From: Chitinophaga sp. XS-30
GTDB taxonomy: Bacteria > Bacteroidota > Bacteroidia > Chitinophagales > Chitinophagaceae
DNA: 64,000 bases
Assembly (NCBI RefSeq): GCF_008086345.1
Contig: NZ_CP043006.1
Location: 1,114,032-1,178,031 of the forward strand
Direction of reading: 5' to 3'
How positions within the stretch are numbered: the stretch's first letter is position 1; each line of letters begins with the position of its first letter. Below the pieces are notes generated by a model, which ran no database searches, was not told where the DNA came from, and was given only the letters and a program-made list of their open reading frames with translations. Shown here in pieces: positions 52,776 to 61,192 of the stretch. Position numbers and translations under genes: made by a program.

Positions 52776-52795
52776 ATGGATACAGCCTCTTTTGC
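52758..52795 (-). terminator. Hairpin at the end of the tandem repeats
   Basis: AAAGAGGCTG (52758-52767) pairs perfectly with CAGCCTCTTT (52783-52792), right after the peptide gene's stop at 52808. On the minus strand it reads AGGCTGTATC, like the inverted-repeat ends. The T-tract on the minus side is short, so termination may be partial. Confidence 0.55.
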
Positions 52796-52807
52796 TTAAT
52801 GAATTGA

Positions 52808-53086
52808 TTACAGGCGGAGCAGACCACCTCCCAAACCGCCGAGCAGGCTGTTCAGCAGGTTGGTAACCGGTGCCAGTAAATCTCCGAGACCGCCGAGGCC
52901 GGGCAGGGACCCACCGCCGCCGCCGGGTAAACCGGAGGTCAGGCCGCTGGTATCCAGCTGTGCGCCTACAGTGATTTTTCCATCCACATTAGTGATGCTC
53001 AGGGCGAGAAATCCGCCATTAACGTCTTTTGCATTGGTTGCGTCCAGTTCCTGGCAACCATAGTTGTGAGCTTGCAAGCTTTCCAT
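52808..53086 (-). CDS. Double-glycine-leader peptide (bacteriocin-like precursor)
   Basis: 92 residues from the ATG at 53086; a longer frame to 53197 is not credible because the leader begins at this Met. The first 25 residues (ELDATNAKDVNGG at the end) fit a double-glycine leader that a C39-peptidase ABC exporter would cut after GG, releasing a ~67-residue core FLALSITNVDGKITVGAQL... The rest is rich in Gly and Leu (LPGGGGGSLPG; LLNSLLGGLGGGLLRL), unusually low in charge and possibly membrane-active. Leaders of this form are common in Bacteroidota and are often annotated as class IIb bacteriocins. No exporter, immunity or modification gene is nearby, so it is an orphan. Confidence 0.7.
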   Translation of the reverse strand: MESLQAHNYGCQELDATNAKDVNGGFLALSITNVDGKITVGAQLDTSGLTSGLPGGGGGSLPGLGGLGDLLAPVTNLLNSLLGGLGGGLLRL

Positions 53087-53341
53087 ATGATAGGATTTTT
53101 GGTTAAAAACAGCGTTATAACATGGGAACCGGTATTTTCTTTTCAGGAAAACAAACCAGGCGCTGGTCACGCCGGGTATGGGGACAACCATGATCATTTT
53201 CTATGACGGAACTAAATTAAGCCACCGGAAGCGTTCCTGCGCTGTTCATTTTGTTCATTTTTAAGTGATTGGCCTCAACGTGTTCATTCTTATAAAAAGC
53301 TGTAATTTGCAAATGCTTAACAAAATATTTCACAAATAGCC
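53087..53341. other. Intergenic region between peptide gene and histidine kinase
   Basis: 255 bases without a supported gene; it should hold divergent promoters. GTTCATTTTGTTCATTTTT (near 53243-53261) is a short direct repeat of GTTCATTTT, and TGTTCATTC occurs again at 53281. A TAATTTG at 53303-53309 may be a -7-like box for the rightward genes. Confidence 0.35.
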
Positions 53342-53473
53342 ATGATATTGAGTTGTATAAAGCTGTTCCCTGGCCTACTGTTACTGCACAGCGTTGTTAT
53401 GGCGAACTTTAAGCCCCAGGCAGTTTCCGGGTTGATATTAACGTTTACTGAGCCTTGTATATTGATATGGTAA
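53342..53473 (+). CDS. Short open frame overlapping the kinase start (possible leader peptide)
   Basis: 43 codons, ATG at 53342 to TAA at 53471-53473. The product has a hydrophobic run (CIKLFPGLLLLHSVVMA) like a signal or membrane segment. Its stop overlaps the kinase start codon (ATG at 53467) by 7 bases, an arrangement that would allow translational coupling. There is no homology evidence, so it may be chance. Confidence 0.3.
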   Translation: MILSCIKLFPGLLLLHSVVMANFKPQAVSGLILTFTEPCILIW

Positions 53474-55356
53474 AGATCCTCTACTGCCTGATGCTCTGTA
53501 TGCCAACCGCACTCTTCGCTCAGAAGCAGGCCATCAGCCAGTTAAAAACAGGATTGCCGCTACATGGGGGGGACAGCCTTCAATATGCCGATGCACTCAA
53601 CCGTCTTGGCCTTCTTTACCTCTTCCGGCAGCTGGACAGCAGCTATTATTACGCCAGGGAAGGGTATGCGCTTTCTCACCGGCTTCGCTACAACAAGGGA
53701 ATTGCCGATGCCGGGATAAATCTTGGCTCCTGTTTTACCCTCTTTCACAACAACAGACTGGCCACCCGGTTCTACCAGGATGGCCTGCAGCGTTACCGGC
53801 AGCTGGGGGATTCTGCCGGTATCTGCAAGGCGTTGTTTTGTATCGGTATCCTTTATCAGCAGGATAACCGGCAGAACATGGCAGCGTCTTATATAAATGA
53901 TGCGATGGCCATTGGCAGCCGGCTGCTCCACGACTCTGCCTGGGCGCCCGTGCTGACCGGTTATTATATGGTGTTTGCGGGGGACAGCTCCCGCCAGGAT
54001 TCTGCACGACTGGCCCTCCGGAAATCGCGGGAGATCGCCGGAATGTATGGCGACAGGCAGACGATCATCAGTACAGACCTCTGTTTTGCCCGGGAGCAGA
54101 TGCGTGCCGGAAAGCCGGGGACTGCTGTGCAAGATCTCACAGTGCTTGCGGCTGACGCAGCAGAAGGGGGATTTTTATATCTCGCCGCCTCCGCTTATGG
54201 GCAGCTGGATGAGTATGCGGCGATTTATCATCTGCCTGATACCATTCAATACCGCCGGAAAATGATGCAGGCCGCCATGGATGGCGGATATAGACAACTG
54301 CTCATCCGGCCGGCCGCGGCACTTTACCGGTATTACAAACAACAGGGCCCCGCCGCTGCCTTGCCATATGCGGATGTGCTGGAAAGGATATCGGAAGACC
54401 GCGAAGGCATAACCCGGCAGGAAGGCGGGAGTTATCTCGAGGTGCTTCTTCAGGAAGAGGAGCGCAGGACACAGCGGCTCAGCAATGCGCTGCAGCAGCA
54501 GAACCTGGTCCTGGAGTCCCTGGAATCGAGGAACAGGAACCTGCTGATCTCTTTTTTTGTGGTCTGCGGCCTTCTGCTGACCGGCCTCATTATTATGAAT
54601 TTCCGGTTAGTCCATTTCACCCGCCGGAGCACAAACCGCCAGGAGCAGCTCAACCGTGCGCTCAATGAAAAGAACCGGCATCTCCAGCATCATGACGATT
54701 TCAAGAACAAACTGCTGAGCATTCTGGCGCATGATTTCCGTTTACCGCTCGGGCATATCATCAATGCATCCCAGTTATTCGCCCGGGAAGACATCCGGAA
54801 TGAGGAGATGCGGGAGATATCATCCTCCATCGCGTCGATGGCAACCGAGACGCTGCACCTCTTCGAGAGTGTGCTCAGGTGGGTGAAGTCGCAGCTGGCC
54901 GGCTTCGAGTACGAGCCGAAGCCCTATCTGCTGCATGAGTTGTGGAGGGAAGTGCAGGAACCGATGGCCGGGGATATCCAGGCCAGGGCGCTTCAGCTTG
55001 CGCTGAATATTCCGGGGGAGCTTGTGGTGCAGGCTGACAGGGAGATGCTGCAATTCGTGAACCGGAACCTGCTGCATAACGCGGTGAAGTTTTCGCCGGA
55101 TGGAGGAAATATAACGATCGACGCCCGACCGGAGGACGACCGTGTAATCATTACCGTTACAAATGAAGGAGGGATCGCTGCGGCGGACATTCCCTTTGTT
55201 TTTGATTACAAGATCGCGGGTAGATATGCCCGGGAAACCGGTCGTGGTGCGGGAATTGCCCTGATCATCTGTAAGGATTTTGTGGAAAGGATGGGCGGAA
55301 CGATATCCGTGCGGAGCGATGGCCGGAGTTTCACTGCTTTTGAATATGTGATCTGA
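53467..55356 (+). CDS. TPR sensor histidine kinase
   Basis: 629 residues from the ATG at 53467, which starts a signal peptide (MVKILYCLMLCMPTALFAQ). Residues ~25-330 are helical TPR-like repeats (DALNRLGLLYLFRQLDSSYYYAREG). A membrane helix lies at ~358-382 (ISFFVVCGLLLTGLIIM), then a coiled coil and HisKA with phospho-His in SILAHDFRLPLGHI (H422). The HATPase has the N-box NRNLLHNAVKFSP (N~538), a weak F-box (DIPFVFD) and G-box GRGAGIALIICKDFVERMGG. It senses a periplasmic signal through the TPRs. No response regulator is adjacent, so it is an orphan sensor. Such kinases are very common in Chitinophagaceae. Confidence 0.92.
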   Translation: MVKILYCLMLCMPTALFAQKQAISQLKTGLPLHGGDSLQYADALNRLGLLYLFRQLDSSYYYAREGYALSHRLRYNKGIADAGINLGSCFTLFHNNRLATRFYQDGLQRYRQLGDSAGICKALFCIGILYQQDNRQNMAASYINDAMAIGSRLLHDSAWAPVLTGYYMVFAGDSSRQDSARLALRKSREIAGMYGDRQTIISTDLCFAREQMRAGKPGTAVQDLTVLAADAAEGGFLYLAASAYGQLDEYAAIYHLPDTIQYRRKMMQAAMDGGYRQLLIRPAAALYRYYKQQGPAAALPYADVLERISEDREGITRQEGGSYLEVLLQEEERRTQRLSNALQQQNLVLESLESRNRNLLISFFVVCGLLLTGLIIMNFRLVHFTRRSTNRQEQLNRALNEKNRHLQHHDDFKNKLLSILAHDFRLPLGHIINASQLFAREDIRNEEMREISSSIASMATETLHLFESVLRWVKSQLAGFEYEPKPYLLHELWREVQEPMAGDIQARALQLALNIPGELVVQADREMLQFVNRNLLHNAVKFSPDGGNITIDARPEDDRVIITVTNEGGIAAADIPFVFDYKIAGRYARETGRGAGIALIICKDFVERMGGTISVRSDGRSFTAFEYVI

Positions 55357-55475
55357 ATTTATGGTGTTAACACCTGTAGTTGAATTGAATAAAATGAACA
55401 GCCTTTTTATCATCCCGGCTCATTAAATTGCACTCGTTAATTTATTTGTTTAACCCGTAACAAGAACCCGTTACC

Positions 55476-55679
55476 ATGAAAAACACCAAAACAAATTCTT
55501 TTTCGAACGGCCGTATTCAGGCATCATTTTTCGGCAGGGCCGTGTCTCCTGACCGCTCACCTGAAAGAGGGCTAAGCAGGATATTGATGCAGTTGTCAAC
55601 TTCCTTTCTTCCTCCTCGTCATGCCGGGGATATTGCTGCCCGGGAGCAGCCGGAACGTTGCGGCCAAAAGCAGGAATAA
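55476..55679 (+). CDS. Small hypothetical protein
   Basis: 67 codons starting ATGAAAAACACC after a spacer of 119 bases from the kinase stop. It has an N-terminal polar stretch (NTKTNSFSNGRIQASFFG) and no recognisable motif. A TTTATTTG (7 of 8 to a -7 box) lies just upstream, near 55440-55450. It may be a short bacteriocin-like or regulatory peptide, or spurious. No family known. Confidence 0.3.
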   Translation: MKNTKTNSFSNGRIQASFFGRAVSPDRSPERGLSRILMQLSTSFLPPRHAGDIAAREQPERCGQKQE

Positions 55680-55684
55680 TTCAG

Positions 55685-55939
55685 TTATCCCTGGTAGTGA
55701 ACACCAGCCATTTTTTGGACCGGGATCAATTGCTCTGCTGTTATCTCTTCCCTCCACCCGGAGAAGTATTCATTGGCAACCGACACTCCACTTCTGGCGA
55801 TGTGCCGGGCATGGGTTGACTTGAGGAGTATCGCCTGGTCAATATGCAGAAGGATAGCGGGCGGAACAGAAACTGTATGAACTATGTACAGCGGGATGCC
55901 GTTTGGTCTACGTTTGATCCGCGTTTGATCCACACGCAT
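55685..55939 (-). CDS. Short open frame with ribbon-helix-helix-like start, doubtful
   Basis: 84 codons on the minus strand. The middle reads VSVPPAILLHIDQAILLKSTHARHIARSGVSVANEYF, which has the spacing of a ribbon-helix-helix antitoxin, but no toxin partner is next to it. The 3' half is 'GWREEITAEQLIPVQKMAGVHY'. A short direct repeat (CGTTTGATC twice) lies at its 5' end. It might be a fragment of an older gene. Confidence 0.3.
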   Translation of the reverse strand: MRVDQTRIKRRPNGIPLYIVHTVSVPPAILLHIDQAILLKSTHARHIARSGVSVANEYFSGWREEITAEQLIPVQKMAGVHYQG

Positions 55940-56272
55940 CGGTATCCCGAAGTTTGTCTGCTCACGATATACGATGCATGGCGGCCTCGTGACGCTTCCC
56001 CGGAAAGCCCAGGGGGGAAGAGTTCCCGGTTTTTATATCCGATAGCAAAATGACTGCCTGAAGGCTTGCTGATGTTGGATGGTTGGCCTGTGGGCTGAAC
56101 CGAGCGCTGTGTCGCGTTCATTAGCGTAGATGACCTTTCCCCGGATTTAGCCCGTTATGCGATGCGCCTCCGGTAAGCCGCTACGCAGGCGCAACCATCC
56201 GCTATCAGCAGCACTTCCGGTCATCAGCCACTTTGTCTAACGGTTTATATCCTTCACCTCATTTCGGACATC
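55940..56272. other. Region upstream of the RAYT-like gene
   Basis: About 330 bases with no supported gene; GC-rich with several short inverted repeats but no recognisable REP-type tetranucleotide/hairpin pair. It may hold the promoter of the RAYT-like gene. Confidence 0.3.
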
Positions 56273-56779
56273 ATGGAATATTTTTCCGCGAGTTGCCGTC
56301 ACGGGACCTTGCTGTTCCGTGATGATTATCATAAAGAGATCATGCTGAACAGCCTGGCCTTTATGGCCAGGAACGAACGTATATGGCTATACGGCTTTGT
56401 TATCCTGGAAGACGAGATACACCTGTTGTGGAAAAAACGACCCGCCTGGGAAAACAGGAACATCCGGCAGATGCTGCTGAAATTCACGGCGCAGCAGATC
56501 AAGCATCGCCTCAGGAATGCCCGCTCGGGAGAACTGGAGCAGTATCAATGTCAGCGGGCCGACCGGCAGTTCCAGTTCTGGGAACCCGCTGCCTATAGCA
56601 GCCCGGTGCCGGATGCCTGTGCCGCCACAGAGAAACTGGAGCAAATGCATGATGCCCCATTTACCGGTGGACTTTGCCACCACGGTGCGGCATATGCCTT
56701 TTCTTCCGCCAGATTTTATCACAGCGGGGAAGATCCTCACAGGATGATGACCCACTACCACCAATACTTTCCGCCATGA
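56273..56779 (+). CDS. REP-associated tyrosine transposase-like protein, altered HUH motif
   Basis: 168 residues of the IS200/RAYT (Y1 transposase-like) family. Matching blocks are 'EIMLNSLAFMARNERIWLYGFVI', 'FTAQQIKHRLRN', the 'QFQFWEP' loop, and the C-terminal 'GLCHHGAAYAFSSARFYHSGEDPHRMMTHYH' in the usual spacing (typical copies read YNPV-AGLC and YSSARFY). The key His-x-His of these HUH proteins is 'DEIHLLW', so the first His is Glu. The protein may be inactive or domesticated. It stands alone, without terminal repeats, as RAYTs do, and the inverted-repeat copy C lies 160 bases downstream. Confidence 0.8.
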   Translation: MEYFSASCRHGTLLFRDDYHKEIMLNSLAFMARNERIWLYGFVILEDEIHLLWKKRPAWENRNIRQMLLKFTAQQIKHRLRNARSGELEQYQCQRADRQFQFWEPAAYSSPVPDACAATEKLEQMHDAPFTGGLCHHGAAYAFSSARFYHSGEDPHRMMTHYHQYFPP

Positions 56780-56939
56780 CGTGCTGGAATTTGGGGTAAA
56801 TTTTATTCAAAGTACATTTTATCTATATGGGGTTAACATATATGAAATATGCCGGGGGATTCCTCTCCTGGTACTACTCAGGTTAATGACCATATAAAAT
56901 ACCGGTGCGCCGGCATTTGATTTAATCACATACGTAGAT

Positions 56940-57046
56940 GGGGCTGTTGTCAAAGGTAATGGTATCCGGCTTTTATCCGGATACCCGATGGAGAGAATTG
57001 TCGTTGCACGTCGCTCAATCCGTCAGATTACTTTTGAAACAGCCCC
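56940..57046. repeat. Inverted-repeat element, copy C, beside the RAYT-like gene
   Basis: Ends GGGGCTGTTGTCAAAGGTAA (56940-56959) and its near-complement TTACTTTTGAAACAGCCCC (57028-57046), with an inner CCGG-TTTTA-CCGG stem. Interior aligns with copy A (both carry CCGG...TTATCCGG and CGTTGCACG-like and CCGTCA-GATTACTTTT blocks). It lies between the RAYT-like gene (+) and pyrH (-). A GTAG (56934-56937) precedes the left end, the tetranucleotide that RAYTs often recognise. Confidence 0.8.
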
Positions 57047-57120
57047 ATATTATCAATCCGAACGGTGTTATAAATGGCAATTGCCCACCGCGCGAAAGAG
57101 GATCGTCTTTTTAAACAGGG

Positions 57121-57834
57121 TTATCCTTTTACCAAGGTGCCAACATTCCTGCCCATAATGACGTGCAGGAGGTTTCCCATTTTGTTCATGTCAAACACAA
57201 TGATCGGCAGCTTGTTTTCCTGGCAGAGGGTGAACGCGGTCATATCCATTACGTTCAGAGATTTCTGGTACACTTCGGCGAAGGTGATCGACTCAAATTT
57301 TGTGGCTGTAGGGTCCTTCTCGGGGTCTGCGGTGTAAATACCGTCTACCCGCGTTCCTTTCAGGATCACGTCCGCCTGTATTTCGATGGCGCGAAGGGAA
57401 GCAGCGGTGTCCGTAGTGAAATAAGGATTTCCTGTTCCGGCGCCGAAGATCACCACACGCCCTTTTTCCAGGTGACGAATGGCGCGGCGGCGGATATAAG
57501 GTTCCGCGATCTGTTCCATTTTAATGGCAGATTGCAGGCGCGTGTACATCCCTGCTCTTTCCAGACCACTCTGCATAGCCATACCATTGATGACCGTAGC
57601 CAGCATGCCCATATAGTCGCCCTGCGCTCGTTCAATACCGGTTTCCGCTTCATTCATTCCCCGGTAAATATTCCCTCCGCCGATCACGATCGCTACCTGC
57701 ACCCCGAGGTCGGTAACCGATTTGATATCATGCGCATACTGGGAAATTACCTTTGGATCGATTCCATAATTACTATCTCCCATCAGGGCTTCGCCACTCA
57801 GCTTGAGCAGAATTCGTTTGTACTTTGGCAACAT
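57121..57834 (-). CDS. pyrH: UMP kinase
   Basis: 237 residues. '[22 protein letters not shown]' (phosphate loop), '[16 protein letters not shown]', '[16 protein letters not shown]', '[23 protein letters not shown]' and '[14 protein letters not shown]' are the PyrH hallmarks. Homohexameric bacterial enzyme making UDP, regulated by GTP/UTP. It lies 208 bases downstream of tsf; a strong terminator comes between, so it has its own promoter (the minus strand has TATATTTA at 57943-57950, 7 of 8 to the -7 box). Confidence 0.98.
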   Translation of the reverse strand: MLPKYKRILLKLSGEALMGDSNYGIDPKVISQYAHDIKSVTDLGVQVAIVIGGGNIYRGMNEAETGIERAQGDYMGMLATVINGMAMQSGLERAGMYTRLQSAIKMEQIAEPYIRRRAIRHLEKGRVVIFGAGTGNPYFTTDTAASLRAIEIQADVILKGTRVDGIYTADPEKDPTATKFESITFAEVYQKSLNVMDMTAFTLCQENKLPIIVFDMNKMGNLLHVIMGRNVGTLVKG

Positions 57835-57990
57835 GTCAGCTATGATTATTTAAGATCTATTTCTCGTTCTTTCCGAACATTCCCTGTCGGATGCTACCGT
57901 TGGGGTACCCGGGCGCAGCTTCCGGACCGCTCTATCCGGTATTAAATATACAAATCCATCCTCAAAAATATCCCCCGGATGTGTATATGC

Positions 57991-58026
57991 AAAAAAAAGG
58001 AGAGAATTTTTACATTCTCTCCTTTT
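57991..58026 (-). terminator. Intrinsic terminator after tsf
   Basis: Arms AAAAGGAGAGAAT (57995-58007) and ATTCTCTCCTTTT (58014-58026), a perfect 13-base stem, followed on the minus strand by eight T's. Confidence 0.93.
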
Positions 58027-58042
58027 ATATGATCTGGTAAGA

Positions 58043-58867
58043 TTATCCCAAAGCCACGCGTTTGAAGGAAGAAACCTTCAGTTCCGCATCTACGGATTTC
58101 AGGTGGTCTGCTACAGATTTGTTGCCGTCTTTTACGAAGGCTTGCTGCAGCAGGGTGCTTTCCTTATAGAATTTATTGATCTTGCCGGCAGCGATCTTTT
58201 CGGCCATTTCAGCGGGTTTGCCTTCTGCCTTGATCTGCTCAACAGCGATCTCTTTTTCCCTTGCGATCAACTCAGCAGGAACACCATCCGCATCTACTGC
58301 GATCGGGTTCATGGCTGCGATCTGCATAGCTACGTCTTTACCTACCTCTTCAGAAACCGGTTTGCTGAAGCCAACCAGTACGCCCATGCGGTAGTTACCG
58401 TGGATGTAGGCAGTCACAGCAGCAGCTTCGATCCTTTCGAATTTGCTCAGGGTGATCTTTTCACCGATCTTGGCCACCTGGTCGTTCACTTTATCCGCAA
58501 CGGAAGCGCCATCCAGCTGGGCAGCATTCAGTTCATCCGCAGACTGGATATTATTGGCCAGTGCCAGATCAGCAATGGATTGTGCAAATTTGATGAACTC
58601 GTCATTCTTCGCCACGAAGTCGGTTTCGCAGCTCAGGAGTACGATCACGCCTGCTTTGCTGTCTGCAGTGGTCTTGGCGATCACTACGCCTTCTTTGGTT
58701 TCGCGGTCGGAACGCAGGGCAGCTACTTTTTGTCCTTTTTTGCGCAGGTAATCAACTGCTTTTTCAAAGTCACCGTCTGTTTCCACCAGCGCCTTCCTGC
58801 AATCCATCATACCAGCTCCTGTTTGCTGACGCAGTTTGTTTACATCAGCTGCTGTAATTGTTGCCAT
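58043..58867 (-). CDS. tsf: Elongation factor Ts
   Basis: 274 residues. N-terminal UBA-like 'VNKLRQQTGAGMMDCRKALVETDGDFEKAVDYLRKKG', then 'ETDFVAKNDEF' and a core domain, all as in EF-Ts, which releases GDP from EF-Tu. Domain length is typical of Bacteroidota. It is downstream of rpsB (125-base gap) in the order rplM-rpsI-rpsB-tsf. Confidence 0.98.
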   Translation of the reverse strand: MATITAADVNKLRQQTGAGMMDCRKALVETDGDFEKAVDYLRKKGQKVAALRSDRETKEGVVIAKTTADSKAGVIVLLSCETDFVAKNDEFIKFAQSIADLALANNIQSADELNAAQLDGASVADKVNDQVAKIGEKITLSKFERIEAAAVTAYIHGNYRMGVLVGFSKPVSEEVGKDVAMQIAAMNPIAVDADGVPAELIAREKEIAVEQIKAEGKPAEMAEKIAAGKINKFYKESTLLQQAFVKDGNKSVADHLKSVDAELKVSSFKRVALG

Positions 58868-58992
58868 GGTATATAATTCAGTTTAGAGTTATTACTTAGT
58901 TTGAGAGGGGCCCGCCGAGGGGATGTTATAATGTGAATCGTGAACGACGGTTATCATTCACGATTCACATTATTTTCTATGTATTGTGCTGA

Positions 58993-59976
58993 TTATCTGG
59001 AGGGGCCGGGTCTGCCTGCTCCTGAGGGACGGAATCCTCCGCCACCACCGGGGCGATTGCCACCAGGACGGCTTCCGCCTGGACGGTTACCACCGCCGCT
59101 TCTGCCGGGTCCGCCACCGCGGTTACCACCACCGGGTCCACGGTTACCGCCGGGTCCGCCGGTTCTGCCACCGGGACCACCAGGCCTGCGGCCTCTTTCG
59201 CCACGTTCATCACCGCCTTCCAGTTCAAACTTGCGCAGTTTGTTGTCTGTTTCTTCTTCCTCTACCTCGTCTGTTTTTTCAACAGCTCTTTCGGCCAGGC
59301 CTTCTGCGATAGCTGCTGTAATGTAGCTAACGATGATAGCGATGGATTTGGTAGCGTCGTCATTCGCAGGGATAGCGAAGTCAACCTTGGTAGGATCGGA
59401 GTTGGTATCCACCATACCGAATGTAGAAACGCCGAGGCGTTTGGCTTCAGCCAGTGCAATGTGCTCATGGCTGATATCTACGATGAACAGGGCAGCCGGA
59501 ACACGTGCCAGTTGAGCGATACCGCCCAGCACTTTTTCCATTTTGTCCTTATCGCGGGAAAGCGTCAGACGCTCTTTCTTGGTAATGTTATCGAAAGTAC
59601 CATCCGTCAGCATTTTCTCGATGCTCTGCATTTTCTTTACACTCTTCCGGATAGTTGAAAAGTTGGTCAGCATACCACCCAGCCACCTTTCGGTCACGTA
59701 GGGCATGTTAACACGTTTTGCTGCATCGGCAACGATCTCTTTCGCCTGCTTTTTGGTAGCAACGAACATGATCTTTTTGCCGCTTTTTGCGATGGATTTC
59801 AGCGCAGCTGCTGTCTCCTGCAGACCTTCAACAGTTTTGTTCAGGTCGATGATATGAATACCTTTCTTTTCTGCGAAAATATAAGGCAGCATCTTCGGGT
59901 TCCACTTTTTCTTCAGGTGACCGAAGTGTACACCGGCTTCCAGTAACTGCTGCTGTAATGAAGTATTATTTTCCAT
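58993..59976 (-). CDS. rpsB: 30S ribosomal protein S2 with Gly/Arg/Pro-rich tail
   Basis: 327 residues, about 70-90 longer than typical S2 (~240). The first ~240 match uS2: '[35 protein letters not shown]', '[17 protein letters not shown]', '[23 protein letters not shown]'. From ~255 on, the sequence is almost only Gly, Arg and Pro with some Asn and Ser ([28 protein letters not shown]), likely disordered and RNA-binding, similar to RGG tails. It would sit on the back of the 30S platform near the mRNA exit. Confidence 0.96.
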   Translation of the reverse strand: MENNTSLQQQLLEAGVHFGHLKKKWNPKMLPYIFAEKKGIHIIDLNKTVEGLQETAAALKSIAKSGKKIMFVATKKQAKEIVADAAKRVNMPYVTERWLGGMLTNFSTIRKSVKKMQSIEKMLTDGTFDNITKKERLTLSRDKDKMEKVLGGIAQLARVPAALFIVDISHEHIALAEAKRLGVSTFGMVDTNSDPTKVDFAIPANDDATKSIAIIVSYITAAIAEGLAERAVEKTDEVEEEETDNKLRKFELEGGDERGERGRRPGGPGGRTGGPGGNRGPGGGNRGGGPGRSGGGNRPGGSRPGGNRPGGGGGFRPSGAGRPGPSR

Positions 59977-60021
59977 GTTGTTTTAATCAAATTGATGTTC
60001 AGGAATTGAATGCTGCGATCA

Positions 60022-60411
60022 TTAACGTTTAGAGAACTGGAAGCTTCTTCTTGCTTTAGCCTTACCTGGTTTCTTACGTTCAACTTGCCTCGGGTCACGT
60101 TTCAGCAGGCCCGCAGCTTTCAGTGCAGGGCGAAACTCGGGATTGATCTCGCATAATGCGCGGGCAATACCCAGTTTTACTGCTTCAGCCTGACCTTTGA
60201 TACCGCCGCCCTGTGCATTCACTTTTACATCGAATTTATCCAGCGCGTCAATGGTTTTGAAAGGGGCTTCTACCTGGTTCTGCAGATAGATCAGCGCAAA
60301 ATATGTTTTATAGTCTTTGTCGTTCACCATGATGGTGCCGGTACCTTTGCTCACATATACGCGGGCAACTGCTTCCTTACGACGACCGATAGTATTTTTC
60401 TGTTTTTCCAT
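60022..60411 (-). CDS. rpsI: 30S ribosomal protein S9
   Basis: 129 residues with 'TIGRRKEAVARVYVSKGTG', 'GGIKGQAEAVKLGIARAL' and the basic C-terminus 'KKPGKAKARRSFQFSKR', which reaches the P-site tRNA. It is 13 bases downstream of rplM, the conserved L13-S9 pair, and 45 bases upstream of rpsB. Confidence 0.98.
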   Translation of the reverse strand: MEKQKNTIGRRKEAVARVYVSKGTGTIMVNDKDYKTYFALIYLQNQVEAPFKTIDALDKFDVKVNAQGGGIKGQAEAVKLGIARALCEINPEFRPALKAAGLLKRDPRQVERKKPGKAKARRSFQFSKR

Positions 60412-60424
60412 TATTCAGGTGTAA

Positions 60425-60868
60425 TTAGAAAGTTAAAGTCTGCGGTTTCTGAGCGGTGTGCGGATGTTCAGCACCGGCATAGACAAAAAGTTTTTTGTAC
60501 ATCGCCCGGCCCAGACGGTTTTTAGGCAGCATGCCTTTCACAGCTCTTTCGATCACCACTTCCGGACGGCGGCGGAGCAGGTCCTTCGCAGTTTCGGCTT
60601 TCTGACCACCCGGGTAACCGGAATAGGTCTGGTATTCTTTATCGTTCAGCTTGTTGCCGGTGAAAACCACCTTTTCGGCGTTGATCACGATAATATTGTC
60701 GCCACAGTCAGTATGAGGTGTGTAGTAAGGTTTGTTCTTACCTCTCAGGATCGCTGCGATCTTGGCGCTCATTCTGCCCACTGTTTGATTGGTAGCATCT
60801 ACAATGTACCAGTCGCGCTTAACATAAGCGTCATTGGCAGATTTTGTTTTGAAACTTAAAGTATTCAT
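60425..60868 (-). CDS. rplM: 50S ribosomal protein L13
   Basis: 147 residues: '[30 protein letters not shown]', '[25 protein letters not shown]', '[31 protein letters not shown]'. First gene of the leftward L13-S9-S2-EF-Ts run; a -7 box lies ~40 bases before its start. Confidence 0.98.
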   Translation of the reverse strand: MNTLSFKTKSANDAYVKRDWYIVDATNQTVGRMSAKIAAILRGKNKPYYTPHTDCGDNIIVINAEKVVFTGNKLNDKEYQTYSGYPGGQKAETAKDLLRRRPEVVIERAVKGMLPKNRLGRAMYKKLFVYAGAEHPHTAQKPQTLTF

Positions 60869-60909
60869 TGCTTAATAAAATAAATTTAATCTCGCCCTAT
60901 TTGGGACGG

Positions 60910-60917
60910 CAAAGCTA
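60910..60917 (-). promoter_or_regulatory. -7 box for the rplM-rpsI-rpsB-tsf operon
   Basis: The minus strand reads TAGCTTTG, a perfect TAnnTTTG. A -33 candidate at the normal spacing is poor (CTGG). Confidence 0.6.
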
Positions 60918-61134
60918 AGATGGAAAAACAGAATAACCAGCGATTTGAGGTTATTTTTTCCAGCGCCCCTTTGTAATTGATTGATTTTCAATAAAAAATT
61001 TGACAAACAATTATCAACAGGTTATACAGGTGCCGGTTTTGCTGGTGTTTTAGCTCCCCGGCAGGCCGGAGCCCGCCCTCCGGAAGGCCTCCGGCTATCC
61101 CGGAATGCGGGAGCCTGCGCGCCGGTACCGGAAC

Positions 61135-61163
61135 AAAAAGCGATTCCCCGGCAGGGAATCGCT
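61135..61163 (-). terminator. Intrinsic terminator after the zinc metallopeptidase gene
   Basis: AGCGATTCCC (61139-61148) pairs with GGGAATCGCT (61154-61163); five T's follow on the minus strand (plus A's 61135-61139). It lies about 30 bases past the stop. Confidence 0.88.
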
Positions 61164-61192
61164 CTTATATTATACCTCATCTTTATAGCCGG

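Noticed and set aside
52416..52866. Two overlapping plus-strand frames coding repeated Cys-rich peptides
   Set aside because: They are simply the translation of the tandem 38-base units and are not supported by start context or neighbours.
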